Source: Amaurobius ferox
Lineage: Eukaryota; Arthropoda; Arachnida; Araneae; Amaurobiidae
Direction of reading: 5' to 3'
Assembly: GCA_951213105.1 (NCBI GenBank)
Contig: OX578146.1
Location: 112,019,927-112,083,926, forward strand
Length of the DNA: 64,000 nt
Within the stretch, counting starts at the first letter, position 1; every line of letters begins with the position of its first letter. The notes below the pieces were generated by a model that saw only the letters and a program-made list of their open reading frames with translations, searched no databases and was not told the DNA's origin. Below are positions 1 to 10,023 of the stretch, one piece after another. The position numbers and the translations under genes are program-made.

Positions 1-384
1 ATAAAAAGCGTATTATATTAAAAGTTCAAAAACTATATAGAACATTGAATAAAATTATGGTGCTTTTAAGATGTTCAGTACAAACATGCAACTTTTAAAA
101 AATCAGCAGCCCAGAGCTGAAAGGAAATCGGCTTTTTATGTACCATGATAGTTTTAGATCGCTGTGTTATTTTTGTTTCAAACCAATATATTAATTTGTT
201 ATCTATTCAGTACCAACAATATGCGCAGTTTTATGTATTTTATTTTACTACGCAGAATTTAAGACCTTTTTTTACGTTCACAATAGTTTAAATTGCTTTC
301 CCTTTACTCTCTGTCTATTAATTAATTGCCGAATTTTAATAAAATTCGATAAAGCATTAAACTATGTTAGCCACGGCATCGAAA

Positions 385-735
385 TTTCGCTTCCAATCCC
401 TGCCGCTCTCATGGCTCTCCGGTAAAGGCGGGGGAGTCTTGCCTGGCCATGAGGGTGTGGGTTCGATTCCCGCTGAAGGCTTGGTTGTTTCTCTTGTGTC
501 TCTTGTCTTCTTTCCTATTTTCATTCTCTGTCTTTCTCTCCTGGATCGGTGTACCCACAGCCGAGTGGTTGGGACTGATGAATGACTTGACCACTGAATT
601 GCGGGCAGTCGATCCGCGGAACGGAGTTTGACTCTGCTAAAACGGCATTGACAGGCTACGTATGCTGGGTTTTTCATGGTTTCCCTAGCATGTAACGTGA
701 ATACGACGTAGTTCCCTTAGAAAGTCCTCCATGAA
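385..735 (+). repeat. tRNA-derived composite SINE, arm copy 1
   Basis: A Pol III-type head: an A-box-like TGGCTCTCCGGTAAAGG near 412, and GGTTCGATTCC at 460-470, an exact B-box match. A second A-box-like segment, GCCGAGTGGTTGGG, starts near 563, suggesting a dimeric or composite SINE. Boundaries are approximate because I could not identify target duplications. Open frames here (such as 357-677 minus) are SINE-derived, not genes. Confidence 0.6.
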
Positions 736-768
736 AGGCATTCCTCCCACTTCTCAATAATCGGTCTT

Positions 769-866
769 GCGTCAGGGTGATTGGTTCCTGGGTCGTCTAT
801 GGGCCGGAGGCCCTTTAAAGGGCCTCCGGCCCATAGGTCGTTCCTGGGAAACAACCACCCTGACGC
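769..866. repeat. 98-bp inverted repeat with 38-bp perfect palindrome, arm copy 1
   Basis: Bases 798-835 form a perfect 38-bp palindrome centred on TTTAAA, with GC-rich arms. Outer arms GCGTCAGGGTG (769-779) and CACCCTGACGC (856-866) are inverted too. Between inner and outer arms TTCCTGGG occurs as a direct repeat. The structure could fold into a long hairpin; a tiny foldback element is one reading. Confidence 0.85.
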
Positions 867-870
867 AATT

Positions 871-3800
871 CCGAGCAAGCATTTTGCAAAATTTTATAAA
901 TAATATTCCCCTTTTAATTTTAAAAATGTAAAATTACCGTTAATATTATTGCAGTATATTTATAGTATATAACGGTTTCTAGTTTATTGTAAAATGTTAA
1001 ATATGCTCTTTAAAATATTGGTTAAACTAACTTTATTTATTTAATTGTCTTTAATAGTTGATAGTATAAAATTAATTGTTGAGAGTATGAAATAAAATAG
1101 TTTATAGTATAAAATGTAATAAATTGATTTATAATTACTATAAGCACTATTTTCAAATGCCATAATTTTCATTTGAACCACTAAAATTAAAACACAAAAG
1201 AAATGCAAACTATTTTTCTCTAATATTTTAATACGTCACCAAGTTTTGTGATCTACGTCACTAAATTTTGTCAGATCTAGAACATTTTTCACTAAAACTT
1301 GAAATGTCGCTTGTAAAAGATTTCACAGTAGATGTCGCCACTAGCGTAATTAGCTACTAAAAATTAAAATAATGGCGTTTTGAAGATTTTACATTAGATG
1401 TCGCCACTGCAAATTAAAATGCAGAAGATTATTTCACGCCACTAAAACTTAAATAGGTAAAAATTGCAAAGATCGCATAATAGATTACTGAATGTTATAT
1501 AAATTAACTTGGTTGTAAAGGTTTTGATAATTGCTCTTATTGATAGTCTAATACTTCTTGCATAGTAAGTAGTCTTAGTGTCATTTTAATTGCATGTTTC
1601 CATTATTTGAAAATGTTTTCATGTTTTTAAATCTGATAATCAATTAGTTATATCATTATTTTTCAATAGTTTGATCTAAAAGAATAACTCGATTACCATA
1701 CATAGTTACCACAATGGAATAAAAAATTATAAATATTCCTAAATATGTATAATATAATAAAAAAATTAACTTGGAAGAGGACAAACTTTCTAAGTGAACT
1801 ACGTGTGCTGCTACAACTCAGCTTACAAATGGAATTTAAAACAATCAGAAGGAAGCTTAAATTTTAAGTGGGACCTTACCATATGGTTACTATAGCTACT
1901 CATGAAAATTAATGAAATTCGATGCAACTGTTTTCCCGTGATGAATGGACAAATTAAAAGACAGATTTCCTATTTTATTTGTATAGATTCCATGTCATGA
2001 ACGGAATACGTTACAGTCAAGATTTCTTCAAAAAACTAAAATAATACAGGTATTTGCTATTAAGCATGGATTGTCAAATTTATTTAGAAGTATCATTTTA
2101 AGTTGTATATTACGCAAAATAGCAATTTAAGTATAACTAATGTAGTAAATGATTTAAAGGGTTTTCAAAAGGAATTTAGCTATCTTTAATGAGCTTTAAT
2201 ATTTTAACATTAAATATTAGAATTTCCCCACTGGTCATTAAAATCATTTTCATATGTTTTTAGCGTCCAGATTGCACATCCATTCCCATCTTTCTTCTTA
2301 CCAACAGGGATTTTTAATACAAGGATTCATGACCAGGGTTGGATTGATTTAAGATGATTTGAAGAGGGAGGGGGGATCATTTCCGTAAAATCAAAATTTT
2401 AATTTTAATATTCATTCTAATTATTGAACATTATTTTAACAACAAATTAAATGGTCGTTTACGTACCTTTGATTATATTTTCAATATTTAATTAAAATAT
2501 TTAATTAGATAGAAAATTTAATTCTCAACCGTACAGTAATAATTCACCTACATATAAACTTTAAAATTTATTAATGTATATAAATTATTGTGATGCACAT
2601 ATTTTTAGAGCGAAGCTCCCTTATTTATCCACTTTAATTTGAAAATGTTTGAAAGAGCATAACTTGAGAACGGCATTTCCGATTTTGATATAATTTTATT
2701 TCTTTGGCGCTACTCAGTGAAGTTTAAAGGTCTTTATGTAGAATTTGGGGGATGAGACATAAATCGAATCTCTCCCCTTTCCTACACAGTTGTATAGTAG
2801 GAAAGCAGTAGTAAATTATTCTCTAATTGTCGGACGCATTTGTAAGGATATCTTTTGTTAGTTAGAGGTATAAAGAGTTAGTCTAACTAATTAACTGATA
2901 CGTTTCAACTTTTTAAACTACTTTTCTGTCGAGCTGCCCAATGATGGCAACTGAGAAGATATAATTTTGCTAATAGGCTTAAAATTCAGAGTTGTTGAGA
3001 ACCAGACCGTCCGACCTACCAAAAAGGTGTAAGGTAACCGTATATGCTATATAAAAGTTGAAACACGATAAAAATTTGACGCCTGTTACTGTAATCATAT
3101 GAGGTACAGGATCGATTTTGTACTCAGTTTAAACAAGAACACAGGATTACATGATTTCAGTTAAAATGTTTATTTATATCAAGTGCACAGTTTTAGAGGT
3201 TCTCAGCATTCGGGTTTCCACCTGTCGTAATCCCACATGCTATGTTTCTTCCCGGTTCAGGCTTAGCTTCAAAAAATTCGTGTTCATAGATTTATTTTAA
3301 AAATTTTCGAAGCAACACATTACTTATCACAAAAATTGTAGATGCACATGATACTTTTGGCCGGACCTAGTTTGCATTTTTTTTTAAATATCTTGCATAA
3401 TTATACAAGATATTTAAAAAAATCTTCTTAAAGATTTTTATAATTAAAATCTTTTAAATATCTTCCCGGATATATATTAAATGGTTTCTTAGCATCGGGT
3501 CGCTTAGTCCGCCTACCATAAGTCCACATGTGAGGTTTGGGGCCAGCCTGGGTTTTTACTCAGTTTTAGAAGATTCGGGTCCTACGGATTAATGTTGAAA
3601 AGTTTTACAGTATCAAATGCACTATCTGAGGAGCCCTAAGCTATCGCTTTGTCCATTTCTTGTAAATCTACATGCAAAGTTTGTTATTAATAGTTTTGTT
3701 TCGCTCCAATTTGCAAACCGGAAAGAATTTGTGGTCTAATTTAAATAAAAATGAAGAATAAGGAAAAATTTTGAAATGCATAAATGCACATTTCGAATAT

Positions 3801-4013
3801 AATTTTATAATTAAAATAACTTTTGTGACATGCTTAATGTAATGTTATTAATGTTATTTTTGTTAAACTCAGTTGAAAAATATGCAATGTTTCAACAACG
3901 GTTCATGCTAGCGGTTTTCTTTTTAAATATATTTAGAAGTTTATTTTTTCCAGGCAACAACAGTATAGTGGAGTCAATGGATGGGATATGTTTTACTCAT
4001 TTGTGTTAATATA
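871..4013. other. AT-rich non-coding arm segment, old repeat debris
   Basis: No gene. Around 1910-1990 and 2604-2760 it resembles degraded 3' ends of interspersed repeats (a phrase like gatttcctattttatttgtatagat, and tagagcgaagctcc). A short palindrome AAATATCTTG-cataattata-CAAGATATTT sits near 3387-3414. The same content recurs at about 16625-19789. Confidence 0.5.
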
Positions 4014-5140
4014 CACTGATGAACCAAAACATTTAAACCACCTGTAATATATTCAAATGCATGCGCCCACAGCAAATGTACGGCATGTGTCAAAGTCAGA
4101 TAGCTTGTAAATAAGACCTGGATCGACGCTCTTCACGCGCGGCATGCAGAAATGAAAAGATTTATCAGATTTTAACGAAAAACTGCAGATATTTATGCAC
4201 GACGTTAAGATAAAAGCATATCAAAGAGAGTGACACTGGTAGACTGTTCACATGCAGTATTAGTACATATCAAAGGTGGTCCGAAACAAGTAACACTTAG
4301 TGCTATCGACAGGGCATGTGACGGTCAACGAAGGCTTACTCGTCTTGTCCACAGAGACTGAAGTAATAATGGGAAGGACATCATCTATAATTTCAATCAG
4401 GGTGATGAGTGTCCATACACAGTTCATTGTACATTGCTGGATATGGGTATCTGCAGCCACCGATCCATTCGTGTGCCCATTCTCAATACTGTTCATTGTT
4501 GTAAACGCCATCAGTAATCATCGTCATTGAACTATCGATGATTGGGAAAAAGCTGCATGGTCCAAAATATCCCGATTTTTCTTGCACCAAGTAGACGGGA
4601 GAGCTCGTGTGCCTAGTTTACACAAGAAAACCTTAGCACTTGGATGGACTATGGGACGCACTCTGGTTGGTAGTAGAAGTTTGAGGGTCCGAGGAATATT
4701 TTCTGTGGGCGTGCTAGGACTCCTTATCCCTGTAGTGGGATCTATGAAAGCTGACCAAATACACCCCTTTATGACGACTGTGTTTTCTGCTCAAAATGGC
4801 GTCTTTCAACAAGACATCCCACCCTGTCATGCAATGAAGAAAATGTAGTATTGATTTCACGAACATGATGAGGAATTTTCATGGAAATGGCATTACCTCC
4901 AAATTCATTTGAACATTCGTTAGATGACCTCGAGAAATGCTTAAGATCTGCATCATCACCCCAGCCACGTAATTTGCGAGAACAGTTGGATCTACTCTTG
5001 CAGACATGGTATGTAATGTCAACAGCTACCTACCAAAATCTCGTTACATCTGTTATTAGTCGGTTAAAGGCTCTTTTTTAATCAAGAGGAGGAACCGCAC
5101 TATATTAGGTAGGTGGTTTTAATGTTTTGGTTCATCTGTG
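4014..5140 (+). pseudogene. Degenerate Tc1-like transposon, arm copy 1
   Basis: Terminal inverted repeats begin CACTGATGAACCAAAACATT and are flanked by TA on both sides (4012-4013, 5141-5142), as in Tc1/mariner. The interior is a decayed Tc1 transposase read in broken + frames: RLTRLVHRD near 4335, then from 4582 a frame with VDGRARVPSL and FQQDIPPCHA (second catalytic Asp region), then LPPNSFEHSLDDLEKCLRS (4881-5081), corresponding to the third catalytic region. The first catalytic site, expected WSDESRF, reads WSKISRF. Multiple stops and frameshifts; dead. Confidence 0.85.
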
Positions 5141-5142
5141 TA

Positions 5143-6048
5143 TACTGTCTTAATACCATTTACATAAACAGCGAGCATCAAACCCTCATTTTTTGACACA
5201 AACTTCATTTTGTGCTGAAAATGATTATCTAAGTAATATTAATGAAAGTTAGCAATTTTCAAAATTTAATGTAAAAATTTGGAAGTCTTACGAATATTCA
5301 ATTGCGCTTAAATTTATTATGCTCCCAGTGTTATAAATTTTGAACCAAATTTCGTTAGAAATACACACAACCATAACATCTTTAATGTTCGATTCGCGTT
5401 CAGAGATGCTTGAAACATTCTCTTTCGTCGAAAACTCATTCGAATTTTCGACGCCGTCACAATACTTTCCTTATCGGTATCTTTAAAATCAACTAAATTA
5501 TGATAAAGGAAAAAATCTGACTTATGCCACTTTTCCGTTCCATGTGAAAGTAAGTCTGTTATATCAGTGAAAATAGGGATCATAAACAAATTAACGATGG
5601 AAATTGTTTAGATAAAAGAAGCACTTAAAAGTACTTAATTATTGAAAAAGTACTTAGTTATTGAAAAGTACTTAAGAATCTGATTGCATGGTGAGCCTAC
5701 GCGGTATTCGCAAAAATGTCTCTGTATTATCATCCAGTTTTATCTTTTTTCTGATATGTCACAAATTTACATGTCTAATTGGATATATGGTCCCCATTCA
5801 CAATGTTCAATTTTCATTGATATATAACTCGCTCAATTTTAAAGCCACAGTTTTGCGGGTTTTTTAATCTTGTTACATTAAAAATAAAAATGTTCTGATT
5901 AACCAAATATGTCTAAGGGGTCGTATAAAAATTTAAAAATTGTAACTTTTGGAAATTAATGGGAGGACTATTTCATTAACGTAGTCTTATTTCCTTCCTT
6001 ACTTTCAACATTTTTGCAATTTACATTGCCCACTTATCTCCAACAGGT
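5143..6048. other. AT-rich non-coding segment of the arm
   Basis: No recognisable gene or RNA. A short local repeat of AAGTACTTA(A)TTATTGAAAA occurs three times near 5628-5670, and again in the duplicate near 21425. The minus frame 5317-5589 is also open at 21113-21385, but with no recognisable domain and surrounded by AT-rich sequence; I treat it as chance. Confidence 0.4.
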
Positions 6049-6065
6049 AAAGAATTAAAGCGCGT

Positions 6066-6295
6066 GCCGACGCAGTGGTCGAGTGGTCAAGGCGAGCGTT
6101 TCCACAAGAATCGCTCGACCGCTGCGTTGTGGGTTCGAGTCCAACGTAAGGCATGGATGTTTGTGTTGTGGACGTAGTGTGTTCCGCCCTCCTCTGGGGC
6201 AACGTCTTAGGACGACTAAATGGTTCACGTTCTGGCCACTGACGAAAGTCGAATGACGAAAGTTAAGTGCCTGGCCATTAAAAAAAAGAAAAGAA
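6066..6295 (+). repeat. tRNA-derived SINE with 17-bp target duplications, arm copy 1
   Basis: A-box TGGTCGAGTGG at 6076-6086 and exact B-box GGTTCGAGTCC at 6132-6142, with a Ser/Leu-tRNA-like head, a tRNA-unrelated body and an A-rich tail. The 17-bp target duplication AAAGAATTAAAGCGCGT lies at 6049-6065 and 6296-6312, so both ends are fixed exactly. It is not a functional tRNA: the acceptor arms do not pair well and the sequence continues into the SINE body. Confidence 0.92.
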
Positions 6296-6312
6296 AAAGA
6301 ATTAAAGCGCGT

Positions 6313-7329
6313 TTCAATCTTTTTGGGACACCCTGTATATTTTACTGTATATAGGAAGTAAAAAAAGAACAGATGTATTCTTTTATATTTTAATTATGTC
6401 GAAAATTTTAAACTTTATAGTAATTATGAAATCTATATCAGTATTATTATAGCTTTTGATCATAATTACATGGGGAAAGTAAAAATTAAAATAGAAAAGC
6501 ATTAACCTAAGGTTAAGGAAAAAAATAAAATTCAGAAATGAAATATTAAAAAGTTTATAAAATACCAAAATTGTGACTTTGAATCTGAAGAGATGATGTA
6601 TGGTTTGTCAATGTAATATGGTATGCTCTATCTCAAAATCTCTGGATGTGCTACCTAGGCGCCGACTTGAAAGATTATTTGTGTTTCTGGAAATTTAAAA
6701 TCTTATAACCCATACATTTTGCAAAACATTTAAGTCTAATTTATATTTCATTCAGCAGATCATCTGGCACATTAAAACGTCTGAAATGCTAAAATGAAGC
6801 GAATTATAGGTAAACAAAGAAATAAAAAATTTCTCCAGATAATTATTAAATGTCATATATTTTGCTTTTGTATGCAAAACGTTATTATATACAATACTAG
6901 CCGCCTTCGGCGACCAGCCTGTTAGCTACCATTGAAAATTCTGACCTTGGCAAACTCGCTGGCTCCATAACTCCGTGGAGTTAACAAAGTTTGTTTTAGT
7001 TTAATGACGTTAAAACTAATAATGAAATTTTAACTCCGTGGAGTTAACAAAGTTTGTTTTAGTTTAATGACGTTAAAACTAGTAATGAAATTTTAAGATG
7101 AAAAATAATGTTCTAGGGGGGTTCTTGAAAATTGATTTGTAAAGTAAATTTATTCTAATGCTTGTGAACTGTGAGATTCTGAGGATTTCTGTACCTGTAA
7201 CCCTAGGAAAGGGATCCCTTTGATGTGTACTCACAGCCGGGATCAGCTGCTCCTATGTTTTTTATAGAGGCATGCTCCTCTATTTTTTGTTTTACATAAA
7301 TGAAATTGTATCCGTTTGTCTGCATTTTT
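6313..7329. other. Non-coding segment with 63-bp tandem duplication
   Basis: A 63-bp unit starting TAACTCCGTGGAGTTAAC is repeated at 6968-7030 and 7031-7093; arm 2 (about 22779) has one copy only. Just upstream, CTAGCCGCCTTCGGCGACC (about 6898) forms a small GC hairpin typical of an interspersed-repeat terminus, also present at 22705. No gene. Confidence 0.6.
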
Positions 7330-8074
7330 ACTTTCTCTGCAATACATGGTAATGTATAGGGAAAGTATTGGAATCATGTCGAAAATCGCAACTCGAGTTT
7401 TCGACGGATCTACACGTTTCAAGACCTCTAGAATACGAAAAACCATTTTTAGCGTGGCGTCTGTGTGTCTGTCTGTCTGTCTGTTCAGATTTTGTATCCA
7501 CTGTAAGTAAAAAACTAATGGACCGAATTTCACAAAATTTGGTACGTGAGTCACTTGTGGGCTAGTCTGGGGCTGATTAGTTTTGGGTACGATTCGGTAT
7601 AAAAGAACCCGCCTATTTTTGCGAAATAGCCCGCAAAAGTTTGTATCCACTCTAACTAAAAAACTAAAGGACCGAATTTCACAAAATTCGGCAGATGAGT
7701 CATTTGTGGGTCACCCTGGTGCTGATTAGATTTTGGTATGATTCGGAAAGAAATAACTTGCATTTTTTTGCAAAATGGCCCGCAAAAATCGTCCAAATCT
7801 AAACTAAAGAACTACGTATGCTCAAATATATCCATTAAATGCTTGTTTAATACGTAATTTTTAGCGAAGAAAAGAATTAAGTCCAACCCCATTACATTAG
7901 GACTAGCCGTTCTCGAGATATTTTAGTTTTTCTTATTTTCTCTACGCCTCCTTTGAAATTAACTCCGGTTACCGAATGAGAACGAAAATTGAATTAAAAG
8001 TGAAATAAATTTTATTAAAATAAAGAGAACGTGGATATAAGTCTGCAGGGAAAGTCATGTGCTGCCCACATCAG
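7330..8074 (+). mobile_element. Helentron/DINE-1-like non-autonomous element, insertion private to arm 1
   Basis: Arm 2 has the uninterrupted target (ATTTTT at 23059-23064); arm 1 has ATTTTT on both sides (7324-7329, 8075-8080), giving a 745-bp insertion. It starts ACTTTCTCTGCAATACATGG, which folds back on ATGTATAGGGAAAGT about 20 bp later. Near the 3' end GCAGGGAAAGT is the inverse of the 5' start, followed by the stem-loop ATGTG-ctgcc-CACAT and CAG. Inside are two tandem repeats 149 bp apart (starts 7495 and 7644) and a GTCT-rich microsatellite. It encodes nothing. The Helentron assignment is inference; mobility is directly supported by the empty site. Confidence 0.75.
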
Positions 8075-8253
8075 ATTTTTAGTATTGCATCGAAAATGAC
8101 ATGAAAGTATTTTTGAGACTGATGATATTGAATGTGAACTTAGTATTTAAGAAATAAAGATGCTGCTCAGCGAAAAAAAGTTTTTTTTTAAGATTGTACT
8201 CACCACCACCCGATGCAAAAATGCACCTCGTCAATCTACATAAATTTATTTTT

Positions 8254-9050
8254 ACTTTCCGTGCAATACATGGTAATGTATAGGGAAAGTATTGGAATCT
8301 TGTCGAAAATCGCAACTCGAGTTTTTCGACGGATCTACACGTTTCGAGACCTCTTGAATACGAGAAAACCATTTTAAGACTGACGTCTGTGTGTGTGTGT
8401 CTGTCTGTGTGTCTGTCTGTGCAATGTATGTATCCACTCTAACTCGAAAACTAATGGACCGAATTTCATAAAATTTGATAGGTAAGATTCTTGGGAGTGA
8501 CCCTGGTGCTGATTAGTTTTGGGTACAATTCGGAAAAGAGAACCCGCCATTTTTTGCGAAATGGCCCGCAAAAATTTCATGTATCCACTCTAGATGAAAT
8601 ACTATTTGACCAAATATCACAAAATTTGGTTGATAAATTACTTGAGGGATAATCTGTTGCTAATTAGATTTTGGTACGATTCAGAAAAGAACAATCTGCC
8701 TTTTTTTTGCGAAATGGCCCGCAAAAATCGTCAATATCTGAAAAAAGGGACTATGTATGTTCAAATGTATCAATTAAATGCTTGTTCTATACGTAATTTT
8801 TGACGAGAAATGGAATAAGAAAACTCTATTACGCTAGGACTAACCGCTGTCGAGATATTTGAGATTTTTTACATTTTTGTGATGCCGCCTTTGGAAAAAT
8901 GTCCAATTAACAATTAAAAAGCAGAAATTGAATTAAAAATGAAAATTTTGTATTATTTTTTACAATTAAACTCAATTTAATGAGTTCTTAAAGAAATATA
9001 AAAAGAATGAAATCGTGTCTGCAGGGAAAGTCATGTGCTGTACACATCAG
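8254..9050 (+). mobile_element. Helentron/DINE-1-like element, copy shared by both arms (arm 1)
   Basis: Same family as 7330-8074: 5' ACTTTCCGTGCAATACATGG with foldback, internal repeats starting at 8431 and 8582 (151 bp apart), GT-rich microsatellite, then GCAGGGAAAGTCATGTG and the 3' stem-loop ending ACACATCAG. It is again flanked by ATTTTT-type sequence. The orthologous copy is 23203-23973. Confidence 0.75.
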
Positions 9051-9139
9051 ATTTTTATTTATTTTTTAATTTCTTCAGTGTTTAAGTTTTTTAATTGTTA
9101 TCCCAACCACCACCTGATGTATGCAATACATCACCATAA

Positions 9140-9385
9140 TTTAATCATTTAAATTTTATAATGACCATATGCTAAGCTCTTAATTCCGTCATTTAAAATA
9201 TGGCGTCTATCATCATATGTAAATAATCCCATTTTAATTTACTTAACAGTATAAATCTGATGGTCTTTACTTGCAATTTTAAATTGTTCAACTCTATTAT
9301 ATCTTCGCCTTGTTAGACAGATATAGTAATTTTGAAGACAAATTAATTTTTTCACAGCATTCTTATTAACACCTTTAGCTGTTAT
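9140..9385 (-). pseudogene. Possible B-family DNA polymerase C-terminal remnant, arm copy 1
   Basis: Minus-strand reading equivalent to 24072-24330 but with an in-frame TAA after the segment DHQIYTVK and a D-to-N change in the HILDDGI motif. See the arm 2 copy for the reasoning. No further polymerase sequence is visible on either side. Confidence 0.35.
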
Positions 9386-10023
9386 CTTTTCAGAAAACAA
9401 AGTTTTGTATACGCAACCTCGTCAGAACAGCGACGTTAGAACCCTCCCTCCACCATAGAAACACCATGCGTATGCGCGCGCATGTGGGTGAGAAATCGAA
9501 CTCTACTTTCGCGGTTTGGAAGAAAAATTAAAATACGGATTGTGTGGCTACATTTTCCTATTTCTTGACCATATTGGGCTTGTAAGAAAGCCTGATCTTG
9601 GAGCTTTCTAGAAATGTAAATTATTAGTAGAAATTATCGGTACTTTTCCCGAGACGAAGATGTAAATACTAAAGTTAGTTTTTTGAGCCGAAAGTGACTT
9701 TTGTTTTAAAATCTTTAAAAAATATTAGAATTTGTTCCTGAGTTTTGAAATTGATATATTTTTACTCGCAATTGTCTGCTCTTTCTGAGCGTGTGATTTG
9801 TCTTTTTCTACGATATCCGGATGGTGGAAAAAAAAGGAAAAATGGGGAAAAACGATCGAAATCGCATAAAACATTAAATAACAAAAAAATTCAAATTTTA
9901 AAAATGGGGTTTCACGTGTACCTTCCCATTCCCCTGGTCTCCGATTGCAATATTTCGTAACTCTGCTACGCTCGGTCGCTGAGGCTATAGTGTATAACAC
10001 AGACACACAGACATTGCTTTTAT
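9386..10023. other. Non-coding arm segment leading into the satellite
   Basis: No gene. Mixed composition, with short GC-richer runs near 9430-9490. The equivalent in arm 2 is 24333-24951. Both end in GTGTATAACACAGACACACA about 30-45 bp before the first satellite monomer, so the satellite junction was duplicated with the arm. Confidence 0.5.

Larger units (their letters stand above)
1..10023. repeat. Segmental duplication, arm copy 1
   Basis: Matches 15760-24951 in direct orientation and in the same order over its whole length, with scattered substitutions and small indels (a few percent by eye). Position 1 corresponds to 15760. The left boundary is not visible because homology already exists at base 1. 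Copy 1 has two extra blocks: an interspersed element at 7330-8074 and a 63-bp tandem duplication at 6968-7093. No intact gene lies in it. Confidence 0.95.

Noticed and set aside
357..677. 106-codon minus frame, nearly identical at 16111-16431
   Set aside because: It lies in a tRNA-derived SINE; its conservation merely reflects the segmental duplication.
6066..6150. Possible functional Ser/Leu tRNA gene
   Set aside because: The A and B boxes are good but the acceptor arms do not pair well, and it continues into a SINE body with A-rich tail and target duplications.
7243..7650. 135-codon minus frame and overlapping + frames at 7316-7565
   Set aside because: Within a non-coding interspersed repeat; related copies at 8254-9050 and 23203-23973 do not keep the frame.
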